A stretch of 45,869 nucleotides of DNA from Agrococcus sp. (GCA_031178105.1 JAPSJX010000007.1:1-45869); one strand, 5' to 3'. Positions 16,301-23,093 are shown, numbered from the stretch's first letter. Program-made: numbers and translations. Notes: a model not told the origin generated them from the letters alone.

Positions 16301-16390
16301 GAGCACGGCGCGCTGCGTCGCGTCGAGCTCGACGTCCTCCGTGGCGGGGGCCGTCGCGGTCGGGGCGCTGAGCTGGGCGGATGCGGGCAC
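13301..16390 (-). CDS. adnA: AdnA-like helicase-nuclease subunit
   Basis: The 1029-aa partner of AdnB (Rv3202c homologue). Walker A GVAGSGKTT is at 42-50 and the DExx box is VVVDDAQEL. Later motor motifs are eroded: motif III reads GDPDTATGGFRGA without the usual Gln, and the motif VI region reads AVQAARSRVVLTA where active motors have VTRAR. The RecB-type nuclease is intact (GTIVHEAVEHAD, GSIDWLEHG, VVDLKTGKH, NLQLRAYQL). Possible Fe-S cysteines occur in KLQDCEVDW and HCCAPFSFGQC. This agrees with work on the mycobacterial enzyme, where AdnB drives translocation and AdnA is the weaker motor. GTG start, 6 nt after a -10 TAGCGT. Confidence 0.9.
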   Translation of the reverse strand: MPASAQLSAPTATAPATEDVELDATQRAVLALPAGASAIVLGVAGSGKTTTLVELVADRLAHGLEPASLLVVAGSRQAATVLRDRLAARTGVVTPGPLARSMPSFAHAVLAAEALAGDRPAPQLLSGAEQDRIIAAMLAGHADDEAGGGQRGPAWPEHLHAEVRELPGFRAELRELLAAVAERGWSSDDLRSVAAERAVPEWAAAADFLDEFERLQRLERRGAEAVTAASLLRRAARAVRGSERLALPSLVVVDDAQELTEGAVVVLEALRERGAAVIALGDPDTATGGFRGADASLLAALPARLGFAHEPGHRLVLGTDHRHGPRVRELAASLAEGIGTAGAGLHRRAAAGGGADRVELLIADSVDDQARRIARAIHERRAEGVPHGAIAVVARTGRIAGELSSLLSALDVPVATGGPTRLREASVVDALVSVLAVAADRIPLTAELAERLLRGDLLGLDALAVRRLKRALRHRVIAAGGEVHVPGAELVREAIDEPSLLEGLERARLAAPAARRLARMLADARALIRADDPASADRVLWAVWSAAGVAEAWRRTALGGSGVERALANRRLDAVVALFDQVARLIERRPDVDTGGFVDAWLASSIDDDSLAARADGDRVAIGTPGQLVGRELDTVIVAGLQEGVWPNLRPRGSLLGANRLDGAATDDDRTAVLHDELRTFAKAVQAARSRVVLTAVSSEQEQPSPFTAGVPVAPRGADRWHSLRSLVAHLRKRVVDLGDPSAAAALRRLADAGVPGAATDEWWGLAPITTERRLDDDDPVAVSPSALQKLQDCEVDWVIQRLAGSTSNRAAGFGTIVHEAVEHADASDAAALERYIGDRFGELAHPSTWEAAQQSADVPQLVAHIADYFQRLRGEGWRVVPGEHEARFSVELAGGAALHGSIDWLEHGSDGTVRVVDLKTGKHRPGVHPELGNLQLRAYQLAISLGGIEGVPASAPTEARLVMPRLQVKDKVVAADSFEAVRDAFVEHLEHAVGTMGGARFLASPSEHCCAPFSFGQCAIHVLPEVTE

Positions 16391-16396
16391 GGGGCC

Positions 16397-16402
16397 ACGC
16401 TA
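16397..16402 (-). promoter_or_regulatory. -10 box, leaderless promoter of adnAB
   Basis: Minus-strand TAGCGT (16402-16397), then 6 nt (GGCCCC), then the adnA GTG at 16390. No ribosome binding site fits in between. Confidence 0.65.
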
Positions 16403-16490
16403 ACGGCGGCCGCCGACACGGCCGGGAGCCGCTCCGCGGCGGCCCGCTTCGCCCTCGGCGGACGCGGCCGGTCGCCCGGTCGGCATCGCC

Positions 16491-16496
16491 TATCCT
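16491..16496 (+). promoter_or_regulatory. -10 box, leaderless promoter of DUF3107 gene
   Basis: TATCCT, then 7 nt, then ATG at 16504. Confidence 0.65.
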
Positions 16497-16503
16497 CAGA
16501 ACC

Positions 16504-16722
16504 ATGGACATCCGCATCGGCATCAAGGACTCGGCTCGCGAGATCGCATTCGACTCGGCGCAGACGGCGCAGGAGATCGAGTCGGCGGTCGTCGCCGCCC
16601 TCGGCGCCGGTCACCTCACCCTCGACGACGCGAAGGGCCGCCGGTACCTCGTGCCGAGCGCGCAGATCGCCTACGTCGAGATCGGCAGCGAGACGACGCG
16701 CAAGATCGGCTTCGTGGCCTGA
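16504..16722 (+). CDS. DUF3107 family small protein
   Basis: A 72-aa protein (MDIRIGIKDSAREIAFDS...) of the actinobacterial DUF3107 family, homologous to M. tuberculosis Rv3208A (TB9.4). Predicted as a small alpha/beta protein with no membrane segment. The motif DAKGRRYLVPSAQIAYVEIG is the conserved core. Function is unknown; Val/Ile-rich strands around a central acidic helix suggest a binding fold. It sits between adnAB and the DEAD-box gene as in mycobacteria. Its TGA overlaps the next ATG by one base (TGATG), so the two are co-translated. Confidence 0.9.
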   Translation: MDIRIGIKDSAREIAFDSAQTAQEIESAVVAALGAGHLTLDDAKGRRYLVPSAQIAYVEIGSETTRKIGFVA

Positions 16723-17024
16723 TGCCCATCCTCGTCCTCGTGCCGATGGTCATCGGCGCGGCGATCGGCCTCGCCGCCCGGTACCTGCTGCCCGGCCGGC
16801 AGTGGGTGGGGCTGTTCCTCAACCCCACGGCCTCCGCGGCCGCCGCCGGCATCGTCTGGACGATCCTCTCCCTCGTCGGCATGGCGCCCGACAACGGCTG
16901 GCTCTGGATCGCGAGCCTCGCGGCGGCGCTCGTCGTCGCGCTCGTGCTGCCGCGCGTGCTGCCCCCGCGCCGTGCGAGGGCCGACGCCGCCTACCTCGCG
17001 GAGCTGACGCGCTCGAGGGCCTGA
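16722..17024 (+). CDS. small two- to three-helix membrane protein
   Basis: A 100-aa hydrophobic protein: helices at about 2-20 (ILVLVPMVIGAAIGLAARYL), 36-52 and 58-80, then an Arg/Ala-rich cytoplasmic tail (RVLPPRRARADAAYLAELTRSRA in part). No family is recognised with confidence; similar small proteins follow DUF3107 in Microbacteriaceae (recall). It is translationally coupled to DUF3107 through a TGATG overlap. Its stop codon lies within one arm of an inverted repeat shared with the convergent ferritin-like gene. Confidence 0.75.
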   Translation: MPILVLVPMVIGAAIGLAARYLLPGRQWVGLFLNPTASAAAAGIVWTILSLVGMAPDNGWLWIASLAAALVVALVLPRVLPPRRARADAAYLAELTRSRA

Positions 17025-17054
17025 CGGGTCGTCGGCCCTTCCGGCCGTCAGGCC
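17018..17054. terminator. bidirectional terminator-like stem holding both stop codons
   Basis: GGCCTGACGG at 17018-17027 and CCGTCAGGCC at 17045-17054 are perfect 10-bp inverted copies around a 17-nt loop that itself has a GGCC-CTTCC-GGCC hairpin. Each arm holds the TGA of one convergent gene (17022-17024 plus, 17050-17048 minus). No T-run follows. Confidence 0.6.
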
Positions 17055-17773
17055 GTCAGGCCCAGCTCGTCCATGCGGCGGGTGTGCGAGGCGACGATGT
17101 CGTTGAACGCCGGCTCGAGCCGCGGCTGGCTCGGCACCGCGCGACCCGAGTCGTCGGGGCCGTTCACGGCCAGGTACATCTGCAGCAGCGCATCCCCGAC
17201 GAGGCGGCGCCCCCAGACGGCCAGCCGGTCGGACAGCCGCGGCGTCGCCACGATCGCGCGCTGCAGCAGGTCGACGAGGTGGGCGTGCGCGGTCTCGCTG
17301 CGCAGGGCGCGCAGCATCGCGTCTCGGTCGTCGCCCGGCAGGCCGGGAGCGATCGCGACGAAGAAGTCGACGAGCAGGCCGCTCACGACGTGGAGCGCGA
17401 GCACCTGCTCGTACCAGTCCGCGCCGTCGATCGCGGCGGCGAACGAGCGGGTGGTCTCGGCGAAGGGGCGCATCGCCTCACCGGCGTCCACGTGCTCGCT
17501 CTCGAGGATCTGCGCGAAGGCGCCGGCGCGGGCGGCGTGGATGCGCACGACCTCGGCGAGCGCGACCCGCGACTCGAGCGAGGGTGCCTCGGCGAGCACG
17601 CGGCCCGCCTTCGCGACGAGCTCGAGCTCGAGGCCGAGCGCCTGGCCGACGAAGGGCGCGAGCGCGGGGCGCACGTCCGACAGCAGCACGCGGTCGCCCA
17701 CGACCGGGACGCGATGCTGACGGAGCAGCTGGCGCGTGACGTCGCGCGGCGTCCGGTCGAACCACTTCACCAC
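17048..17773 (-). CDS. ferritin-like fold protein (MiaE-like / Rv3210c family)
   Basis: A 241-aa all-helical protein starting VVKWFDRTPRDVTRQL. It belongs to the actinobacterial ferritin-like group located between a DUF3107 gene and a DEAD-box helicase gene (Rv3210c family), sometimes labelled tRNA hydroxylase-like. Glu and His residues spaced along the helices (ALGLELELVAK, ADWYEQVLALHVVSG, RSETAHAHLVDLL) could bind a di-iron centre, but I cannot confirm a complete ExxH set. Role unknown. The GTG at 17773 was chosen because a minus-strand TAGACT lies 7 nt upstream; a second GTG follows immediately. Confidence 0.75.
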   Translation of the reverse strand: MVKWFDRTPRDVTRQLLRQHRVPVVGDRVLLSDVRPALAPFVGQALGLELELVAKAGRVLAEAPSLESRVALAEVVRIHAARAGAFAQILESEHVDAGEAMRPFAETTRSFAAAIDGADWYEQVLALHVVSGLLVDFFVAIAPGLPGDDRDAMLRALRSETAHAHLVDLLQRAIVATPRLSDRLAVWGRRLVGDALLQMYLAVNGPDDSGRAVPSQPRLEPAFNDIVASHTRRMDELGLTA

Positions 17774-17780
17774 GCTGAGG

Positions 17781-17786
17781 AGTCTA
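17781..17786 (-). promoter_or_regulatory. -10 box, leaderless promoter of ferritin-like gene
   Basis: Minus-strand TAGACT (17786-17781), 7 nt (CCTCAGC), then GTG at 17773. Confidence 0.6.
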
Positions 17787-17821
17787 GGGGCGCAGAACGC
17801 CCGGTCCCCGCATGCCGCGGG

Positions 17822-17827
17822 TAGGCT
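17822..17827 (+). promoter_or_regulatory. -10 box of DEAD-box helicase gene
   Basis: TAGGCT, about 34 nt before the TTG start. This gene has a leader with an AGGTGG ribosome site (17847-17852), unlike most neighbours. Confidence 0.5.
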
Positions 17828-17861
17828 GGGCGGAGCAGACCCGAACAGGTGGAACACTCCT

Positions 17862-19400
17862 TTGACTTTCCAAGACCTCAACATCGATGCCGACATGGTC
17901 AAGGCGCTCGCCGACCGCGGCATCCTCGAGCCCTTCCCGATCCAGACGCAGACGATCCCGCTCGCGCTCTCCGGCCAGGACATCATCGGCCAGGCGAAGA
18001 CCGGCACCGGCAAGACCTTCGCGTTCGGCCTGCCGCTCGCGCAGCGGCTCGGCGCCGAGCCCGCGGCCGGCGTGCAGGCGCTCATCGTCGTGCCCACGCG
18101 CGAGCTCGCCGTGCAGGTGACCGAGGACATGGAGATCATCACCTCCAACCGTCCGACCACCATCGTGTCGATCTACGGCGGCAAGGCCTACGAGGGCCAG
18201 ATCGAGCAGCTCAAGGCCGGCGCGCAGATCGTCGTCGGCACGCCCGGGCGCCTCCTCGACCTCTCGCAGCAGCGCATCCTCGACCTCTCGAACGTCCAGG
18301 AGATCGTCCTCGACGAGGCCGACAAGATGCTCGACCTCGGCTTCCTGCCCGACGTCGAGAAGATCTTCTCGAAGGTCCCCGCGGTGCGGCACACGATGCT
18401 CTTCTCGGCGACCATGCCGGGCCCGGTCGTCGCCCTCGCACGGCGCTTCATGTCACGACCGCTGCACATCCGCGCGACCGACGTCGACGACACCATCGCG
18501 CAGGCCAACATCGAGCACGTCGTCTACCGGGCGCACGCGCTCGACAAGGACGAGGTGATCGCGCGCATCCTCCAGGCCGAGGGCCGCGGCAAGACCGTCG
18601 TCTTCACGCGCACGAAGCGCGCTGCCGCGCGCATCACCGAGGAGCTCATCGACCGCGGCTTCCAAGCCGCGGCCGTGCACGGCGACATGAGCCAGGAGGC
18701 GCGCGAGCGCGCCATGGCCTCCTTCAAGGCCGGCAAGAAGGACGTGCTCATCGCGACCGACGTCGCCGCCCGCGGCATCGACGTCGACGACGTGACCCAC
18801 GTCATCAACCACACCATCCCTGAGGATGAGATGGCGTACCTGCACCGCGTGGGCCGCACCGGCCGCGCCGGCCGCACCGGCATCGCCGTGACGTTCGTCG
18901 ACTGGGAGGACCTGCACAAGTGGTCGGTCATCGACCGCGCCCTGGAGTTCGGTCGCCCGGAGCCGGTCGAGACGTACTCGTCGAGCCCGCACCTCTACAC
19001 CGACCTGAAGATCCCCGCGGGCGTGAAGGGCCGCCTGCACGCGACGCCGCCCAACAAGGAGGCCAAGCGCGAGGGCGTCGCTCCCGGCGGTCGCCCCGAC
19101 CGCGGTCGCGGCGGCGAGCGCGGTGACGGCCCGCGCGGCCGCGGCGGCGAGCGCGGTGACGACCAGCGCAGCGGCGAGGGCGAGCGCAGCGAGGGCGGCC
19201 GGCGCCGCAGCCGCGGCGGACGCGGTCGCGGGGCCGAGGTCGCAGCGCCCTCGCCGACGACGGACGGGCCGGTCGCCGAGGGGCGCGGCACGCACGACGG
19301 CGGCGGCAACGAGCACCACGACGGCAACGCGGCGCCCGTGCGCCGACGTCGCCGCCGCAGCCGCCCGGGCGCGTCGACGCCCCCGCCCGTCCAGGGCTAG
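17862..19400 (+). CDS. DEAD-box RNA helicase with RGG-rich tail
   Basis: A 512-aa ATP-dependent RNA helicase (RhlE/CshA-like, Rv3211 homologue). Motifs in order: Q motif FQDLNIDADMV...PIQTQTIPL, AKTGTGKT (45-52), PTRELA, TPGRLLDLS, VLDEADKMLDLGF, FSATMP, VFTRTKRAA, ATDVAARGIDVDDV and HRVGRTGRAG. The last 130 or so residues are Arg/Gly-rich with repeated RGGERGD, a likely RNA-binding disordered tail. The start is the TTG at 17862 (LTFQDLN), because homologues begin MTFxDLNI and AGGTGG lies 9 nt upstream; no ATG fits. It probably acts in rRNA maturation or mRNA decay, perhaps in the cold (inference). Confidence 0.93.
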   Translation: MTFQDLNIDADMVKALADRGILEPFPIQTQTIPLALSGQDIIGQAKTGTGKTFAFGLPLAQRLGAEPAAGVQALIVVPTRELAVQVTEDMEIITSNRPTTIVSIYGGKAYEGQIEQLKAGAQIVVGTPGRLLDLSQQRILDLSNVQEIVLDEADKMLDLGFLPDVEKIFSKVPAVRHTMLFSATMPGPVVALARRFMSRPLHIRATDVDDTIAQANIEHVVYRAHALDKDEVIARILQAEGRGKTVVFTRTKRAAARITEELIDRGFQAAAVHGDMSQEARERAMASFKAGKKDVLIATDVAARGIDVDDVTHVINHTIPEDEMAYLHRVGRTGRAGRTGIAVTFVDWEDLHKWSVIDRALEFGRPEPVETYSSSPHLYTDLKIPAGVKGRLHATPPNKEAKREGVAPGGRPDRGRGGERGDGPRGRGGERGDDQRSGEGERSEGGRRRSRGGRGRGAEVAAPSPTTDGPVAEGRGTHDGGGNEHHDGNAAPVRRRRRRSRPGASTPPPVQG

Positions 19401-19414
19401 CAGCAGCAGCGTCC

Positions 19415-19444
19415 GACGGCCGCTCCCATCCCGGGGCGGCCGTC
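19415..19444 (+). terminator. hairpin after DEAD-box gene
   Basis: GACGGCCGC (19415-19423) pairs with GCGGCCGTC (19436-19444) over a 12-nt loop, 15 bp after the helicase stop. No T-tract, as is common in actinobacteria. Confidence 0.55.
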
Positions 19445-19460
19445 CGTCGTCTCCGGGCAG

Positions 19461-19509
19461 TGGTCACGATCGGCGGCTCCGGGCGCGGATGGGCCGCCGA
19501 TCGTGACCA
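19461..19509. repeat. 16-bp perfect inverted repeat between convergent genes
   Basis: TGGTCACGATCGGCGG (19461-19476) and its exact reverse complement (19494-19509) flank a 17-nt loop. It ends 3 bp before the stop codon of the PHP gene, so it can end transcription from both sides. Part of its sequence resembles the 31-bp repeats near 45450. Confidence 0.7.
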
Positions 19510-19512
19510 GTG

Positions 19513-20388
19513 TCAGCGGGCCGGGGGGACGACGGGGGCGAAGCCCGTGGCCCGGCGGACGATCTCGGCGAGCACGGCCGGATCGGTCGTGTGCTCGCCG
19601 AGCACGTTCGGCTTCCCGAGGCCGTGGTAGTCGCTCGAGCCGGTCACGAGCAGGCCGAGGCGCTCGGCGTCCGCGAGCAGCAGCTGCCGCGAGCGCTCGT
19701 CGTTGTCGCGGTGCCAGATCTCGACACCGGCGAGGCCCGCGTCGACGAGCTCGCCGAGCACGCCCATCCGCATGACGGGCCTCCCCCGGGCGGCCGGATG
19801 CGCGAGCACCGCGACGCCGCCCGCGTCGGTGATGATGCTGATGGCGTCGACCGGGTGCGGCGCGTGGTGCGGCTGGTAGTAGCCGCCCTGCCAGTGGAGG
19901 ATGCCCTCGAACGCCGCCGACCGGTCGGGCACGATGCCGAGCGTCACGAGCGCGTCGGCGATGTGCGGCCGCCCGATCGTCGCGCCCGGCGCGGAGTGCT
20001 CCTCGACGTGCCGCCAGGTGAGCGGGTAGTCCCGACCGATCGCCCGCACCATGCGCTCCGCGCGCTCGACGCGCTCCAGCCGGATGCGCTCGCGCTCCCC
20101 CACGAAGGCGGCCGAGGCGGGGTCGAGCAGGTAGCCGAGCACGTGCACGCTCGCCGGACCGATCTGCGAGGAGAACTCGACGCCCGGGATGAGGGCGACG
20201 CCCGTCTCGATCGCGGCGTCGGCGGCCTCCTGCCAGCCCGCGACCGTGTCGTGATCGGTGAGGGCGACGACGCCGAGCCCCGCGGCCGCGGCGGCGCGGA
20301 CGACGTCACCCGGGGCATCCGTGCCGTCCGACTCACGGGAGTGCGCGTGCAGGTCGATCGGGCCCCTGCGCACCCAGTCGTCGTCCAT
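19513..20388 (-). CDS. PHP-domain metal-dependent phosphoesterase
   Basis: A 291-aa soluble PHP hydrolase of the TrpH/RNase AM group, expected to act on nucleoside 3',5'-bisphosphates or 5' ends of short RNAs with three metal ions. Seen: HAH at residues 14-16 followed by SDGTD, the LTDHDTVAG segment, PGVEFSS, GRPHIADAL, AVLAHPAA and the C-terminal SSDYHG, which together form the full metal-ligand set. No signal peptide. Alone on its strand between convergent and divergent neighbours, so monocistronic. ATG is 6 nt after a -10 TAGGCT. Confidence 0.9.
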   Translation of the reverse strand: MDDDWVRRGPIDLHAHSRESDGTDAPGDVVRAAAAAGLGVVALTDHDTVAGWQEAADAAIETGVALIPGVEFSSQIGPASVHVLGYLLDPASAAFVGERERIRLERVERAERMVRAIGRDYPLTWRHVEEHSAPGATIGRPHIADALVTLGIVPDRSAAFEGILHWQGGYYQPHHAPHPVDAISIITDAGGVAVLAHPAARGRPVMRMGVLGELVDAGLAGVEIWHRDNDERSRQLLLADAERLGLLVTGSSDYHGLGKPNVLGEHTTDPAVLAEIVRRATGFAPVVPPAR

Positions 20389-20394
20389 CCCGTC

Positions 20395-20400
20395 AGCCTA
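20395..20400 (-). promoter_or_regulatory. -10 box, leaderless promoter of PHP gene
   Basis: Minus-strand TAGGCT (20400-20395), 6 nt (GACGGG), ATG at 20388. Confidence 0.65.
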
Positions 20401-20452
20401 TTCCGGCCCGTCCGGAGCACGCGCCGCACAGGCCGCGCATCGACCGGTGGCC

Positions 20453-20458
20453 TACGCT
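20453..20458 (+). promoter_or_regulatory. -10 box, leaderless promoter of EEP gene
   Basis: TACGCT, 6 nt (CCCGAT), then GTG at 20465. This spacing supports the GTG start. Confidence 0.6.
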
Positions 20459-20464
20459 CCCGAT

Positions 20465-21472
20465 GTGCTCGCGATCCTCGGCTGGCTGCTCGCCATCGTC
20501 ATCGCGGCGTGCCTGCTGGTCGCCGCGTGGCCGCAGGGGCTCGGGCTCGAGCAGGCGCCGGTCGTCGCGCAGGTCGTGTCGATGCGGATCGGCGTGGTCG
20601 GCATCGCGCTCGCGCTCGCGCTCGTGTTCCTGTGCTTCGTCGGCTGGCGGCGGGTGCGGCCGTTCGTGCTCGGCGTGGTGTCGCTCCTGCTCGTCTTCGC
20701 CCTCGTCTCCGGCGGGATCCACGCCTCGCGGGGCGTCGACGCCACGCAGTCCATCGACGGCGACGGCGACGACCTCGTCGTGCTCACCTGGAACACCCTC
20801 GGGGACGAGCCCGGGGTCGAGGAGATCGCGCGCGTCATCGACGAGACGGGCGCGGATGTCGTGATGCTGCCCGAGACGACGCTGCCGCTCGGCGTCGGGG
20901 TGGCGGAGCTCCTGCGCGAGCGCGGCAACCCGTTCTGGGTCCACACGAGCTGGTACGACCCGAGCTACGGCGCCCTCAACACGACGCTCCTGATCTCCGC
21001 CGCGCTCGGGACGTACACGACCGACCCGACGGTCGGCGGCACGCGCACCCTGCCCACCGTCGTCGCGCGGCCCGACGACGGCGAGGGCCCCGTGCTCGTG
21101 TCGACGCATCCGGTCGCGCCGGTGCCGCAGCAGATGCGCAACTGGCGGGCCGACCTGGAGTTCGTGTCCGGCCTGTGCGACGGCTCGTCGTCGGTCGTGA
21201 TGGCGGGCGACTTCAACTCGACGCTCGACCACTGGGCGTCCCTCGGCGTCGACGGCGGTGATCTCGGCACGTGCCGCGACGCGGCGAGCGCGGCCGGCGC
21301 CGGCGCCGTGGGCAGCTGGCCGACGTGGGCACCGCCGTGGCTGGGCGCCCAGATCGACCACGTGGTCGCGACGCCCGACTGGGAGCCGGTCGCCGCGCGC
21401 GTGCTGACCGGGCTCGACGACGTCGGCACCGATCACCGGCCGGTGATCGTGCAGCTGCGCCGGACCGGTTAG
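20465..21472 (+). CDS. membrane-anchored endonuclease/exonuclease/phosphatase family protein
   Basis: A 335-aa protein with three N-terminal membrane helices (about residues 2-20, 40-60 and 70-90), then an EEP (DNase I-like) domain outside the membrane. Catalytic landmarks: WNTLGDEPG (Asn), MLPETTLPLG (Glu), AGDFNSTLDHW, IDHVVATPDW and the final GTDHRPVIVQL. Such proteins hydrolyse phosphodiesters of nucleic acids, lipids or sugars; the substrate here is unknown. The start is the GTG at 20465, which opens directly into the first helix. The TAG stop overlaps the TAA of the convergent esterase by two bases. Confidence 0.85.
   Translation: MLAILGWLLAIVIAACLLVAAWPQGLGLEQAPVVAQVVSMRIGVVGIALALALVFLCFVGWRRVRPFVLGVVSLLLVFALVSGGIHASRGVDATQSIDGDGDDLVVLTWNTLGDEPGVEEIARVIDETGADVVMLPETTLPLGVGVAELLRERGNPFWVHTSWYDPSYGALNTTLLISAALGTYTTDPTVGGTRTLPTVVARPDDGEGPVLVSTHPVAPVPQQMRNWRADLEFVSGLCDGSSSVVMAGDFNSTLDHWASLGVDGGDLGTCRDAASAAGAGAVGSWPTWAPPWLGAQIDHVVATPDWEPVAARVLTGLDDVGTDHRPVIVQLRRTG
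21430..21449. repeat. 20-bp perfect palindrome at the 3' end of the EEP gene
   Basis: CGATCACCGG followed by its exact reverse complement with no loop, 20 bp before the overlapping stop codons of two convergent genes. It encodes the catalytic DHRPV segment, so part of the symmetry may be a coding accident. Confidence 0.8.
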
Positions 21473-22296
21473 CGCGCGCCGTCGCCCGAGACGCCCCCGT
21501 GCGCCTCGCCGCCGCGCTCGTCCCGCACCGCCTGGCGCAGCTCGGCCTCCGGCGCGGGGCGCGCGCCGGTCGTCAGCGCACGGATGGCGTCGAGCACGGC
21601 CTCGGCGGCCTCGCGGGTCGCGAGCGGGCGGAAGTGGCCGCTCGCGCGCAGCCGCACGCCCTGCATCCCCTCGGGCACCTCGTTGCCCGGGATGTGCGGG
21701 TCGATGCGCGGCAGGATCACGCGGATGCGCGCATCCGCGACCCGCTCGGCGGCGAGCGCCCGCAGCACCTCGCTCGACGCGTCGAGCTCCCTCACCCACG
21801 TGCCCGGGATGAAGCGCGCCCGGGCGGAGCCCGCGAACGGGGTCGCGAGCGCGACGAGCCCGTCGGGCTGCGGCTTCTCGGGCTCGAGGGCGCGGTCGAC
21901 GAGCACGCGCTTCCCGATCAGCCCGCCCTTCGAGTGGCCGACGAGCACGATCCGCGCCTGCGGATGCCGGGCGGCGACGCGGTCGACGACCTCGCGCACG
22001 ATCGACGCCGACTCCAGCACCGGCGCGAGGTTGCGGTCGAGCTCCGGAACGAAGTGCACCGCGTGCCCGGCGTGCACGAGGTGCTTCGCGAGCGGCTCCA
22101 TGAAGTGCCACCGCTCGACGACGCCCGGCACGAGCACGACGTGCACGCGCGCATCCGGAGGGCCGGTGAGCGACGGCGGCCGGCGATCGAACCACGATCG
22201 CACGTGCTGCATCGCGGCGAAGCGGTAGTCCCCGGCCCAGACGAGGGCCTCGCCCGGCATGAGCCGGGCGCTCGGCTTCGGCCGACCGGCGTTCAT
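21469..22296 (-). CDS. alpha/beta hydrolase (lipase/esterase-like)
   Basis: A 275-aa hydrolase of the triacylglycerol lipase/PGAP1-like type. Seen: strand VHVVLVPGVVERWHF with the oxyanion region, the nucleophile elbow GHSKGG (about residue 120), LATPFAGSA after it, and ASGHFRPLA carrying the likely catalytic His. No clear signal peptide, so cytoplasmic. It follows a second alpha/beta hydrolase gene with an ATGA overlap and is therefore the downstream gene of a two-gene operon. The last 25 residues are charged and disordered. Substrate unknown. Confidence 0.8.
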   Translation of the reverse strand: MNAGRPKPSARLMPGEALVWAGDYRFAAMQHVRSWFDRRPPSLTGPPDARVHVVLVPGVVERWHFMEPLAKHLVHAGHAVHFVPELDRNLAPVLESASIVREVVDRVAARHPQARIVLVGHSKGGLIGKRVLVDRALEPEKPQPDGLVALATPFAGSARARFIPGTWVRELDASSEVLRALAAERVADARIRVILPRIDPHIPGNEVPEGMQGVRLRASGHFRPLATREAAEAVLDAIRALTTGARPAPEAELRQAVRDERGGEAHGGVSGDGAR

Positions 22297-23087
22297 GCCG
22301 CGAACTCCATCACCATGCGGGCGACCGGCTCGGCACCGGTCACCATGGCCTCGTGCCCCTTGCCGCGGGCGATGCGCAGCTCGGCCCGCGGGAGCAGGTC
22401 GCAGACCTCCGCCGCCCAGTCGGCGGGCACGACGCGGTCCTCCTCGCCACGGATGACGAGGGTCGGCTGATGCACGCGCGGCAGCACGTCCCGGAGGTCG
22501 TGCGCGAGCATCGAGCGGAGCTTGCGCAGGTACCAGCGCAGCCCGGTCTGAGCGTACATCCGCGCGCCGACGAGCGCGACGATGGGCGGATCGTTCGCGA
22601 GGTCCTGCACCAGCCGCCACCCCTGCTGCCAGCCGCGCCGCTCGCGCGGGTTGACGGTGGGCGCGATGAGCACGACGCGGTCGACGACGTCGGGGTGGCG
22701 CGCGGCCAGCTCGGCGACGACCTGCGTGCCCATCGAGTGGCCGAGCGCGACCACCGGCTCGCCCACGATGCCCCGGAGGGCGTCCGCGACGAAGTCCGCG
22801 AGCTCGGGCATGGGCAGGCTCTCGGCCGGCTCGGGCGACGAGCCGAAGCCCGGGAGGTCGAGGGCGACGACGTCGAGCTCGGCCGAGAGCGCCTCGCGCA
22901 GGAGCCCGAAGTACTGCTGTCCCATGCCGATGCCGTGCACGAGCAGCACGACCGGTGCACCCGCGCGCCGCCAGCGGCGCAGGAGCAGCACGTGATCACC
23001 CTCGACGTGGGACGCGACGGCGCCGTCGGCCGCGGCGCCTGCGACCTCGCGCCACTCGGCGAGACCTGCGGGGGTGGGCAGCTGCAT
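22293..23087 (-). CDS. alpha/beta hydrolase
   Basis: A 264-aa alpha/beta hydrolase of the BioH/MhpC type. Seen: LLVHGIGMGQQYFG (oxyanion hole), DLPGFGSSPEP, nucleophile elbow GHSMGTQ (about residue 116), VIRGEEDRVVP (catalytic Asp) and GKGHEAM (catalytic His). A cap-like insertion follows the nucleophile strand. It probably hydrolyses a small ester or C-C bond; substrate unknown. First gene of a pair with the esterase. ATG is 6 nt after a -10 TAGGCT. Confidence 0.85.
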   Translation of the reverse strand: MQLPTPAGLAEWREVAGAAADGAVASHVEGDHVLLLRRWRRAGAPVVLLVHGIGMGQQYFGLLREALSAELDVVALDLPGFGSSPEPAESLPMPELADFVADALRGIVGEPVVALGHSMGTQVVAELAARHPDVVDRVVLIAPTVNPRERRGWQQGWRLVQDLANDPPIVALVGARMYAQTGLRWYLRKLRSMLAHDLRDVLPRVHQPTLVIRGEEDRVVPADWAAEVCDLLPRAELRIARGKGHEAMVTGAEPVARMVMEFAA

Positions 23088-23093
23088 CCCCCG

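Noticed and set aside
13325-17824. Plus-strand open frame of about 1500 codons over adnA
   Set aside because: Low-complexity Arg/Ala/Glu product, antisense to well-conserved helicase and nuclease motifs.
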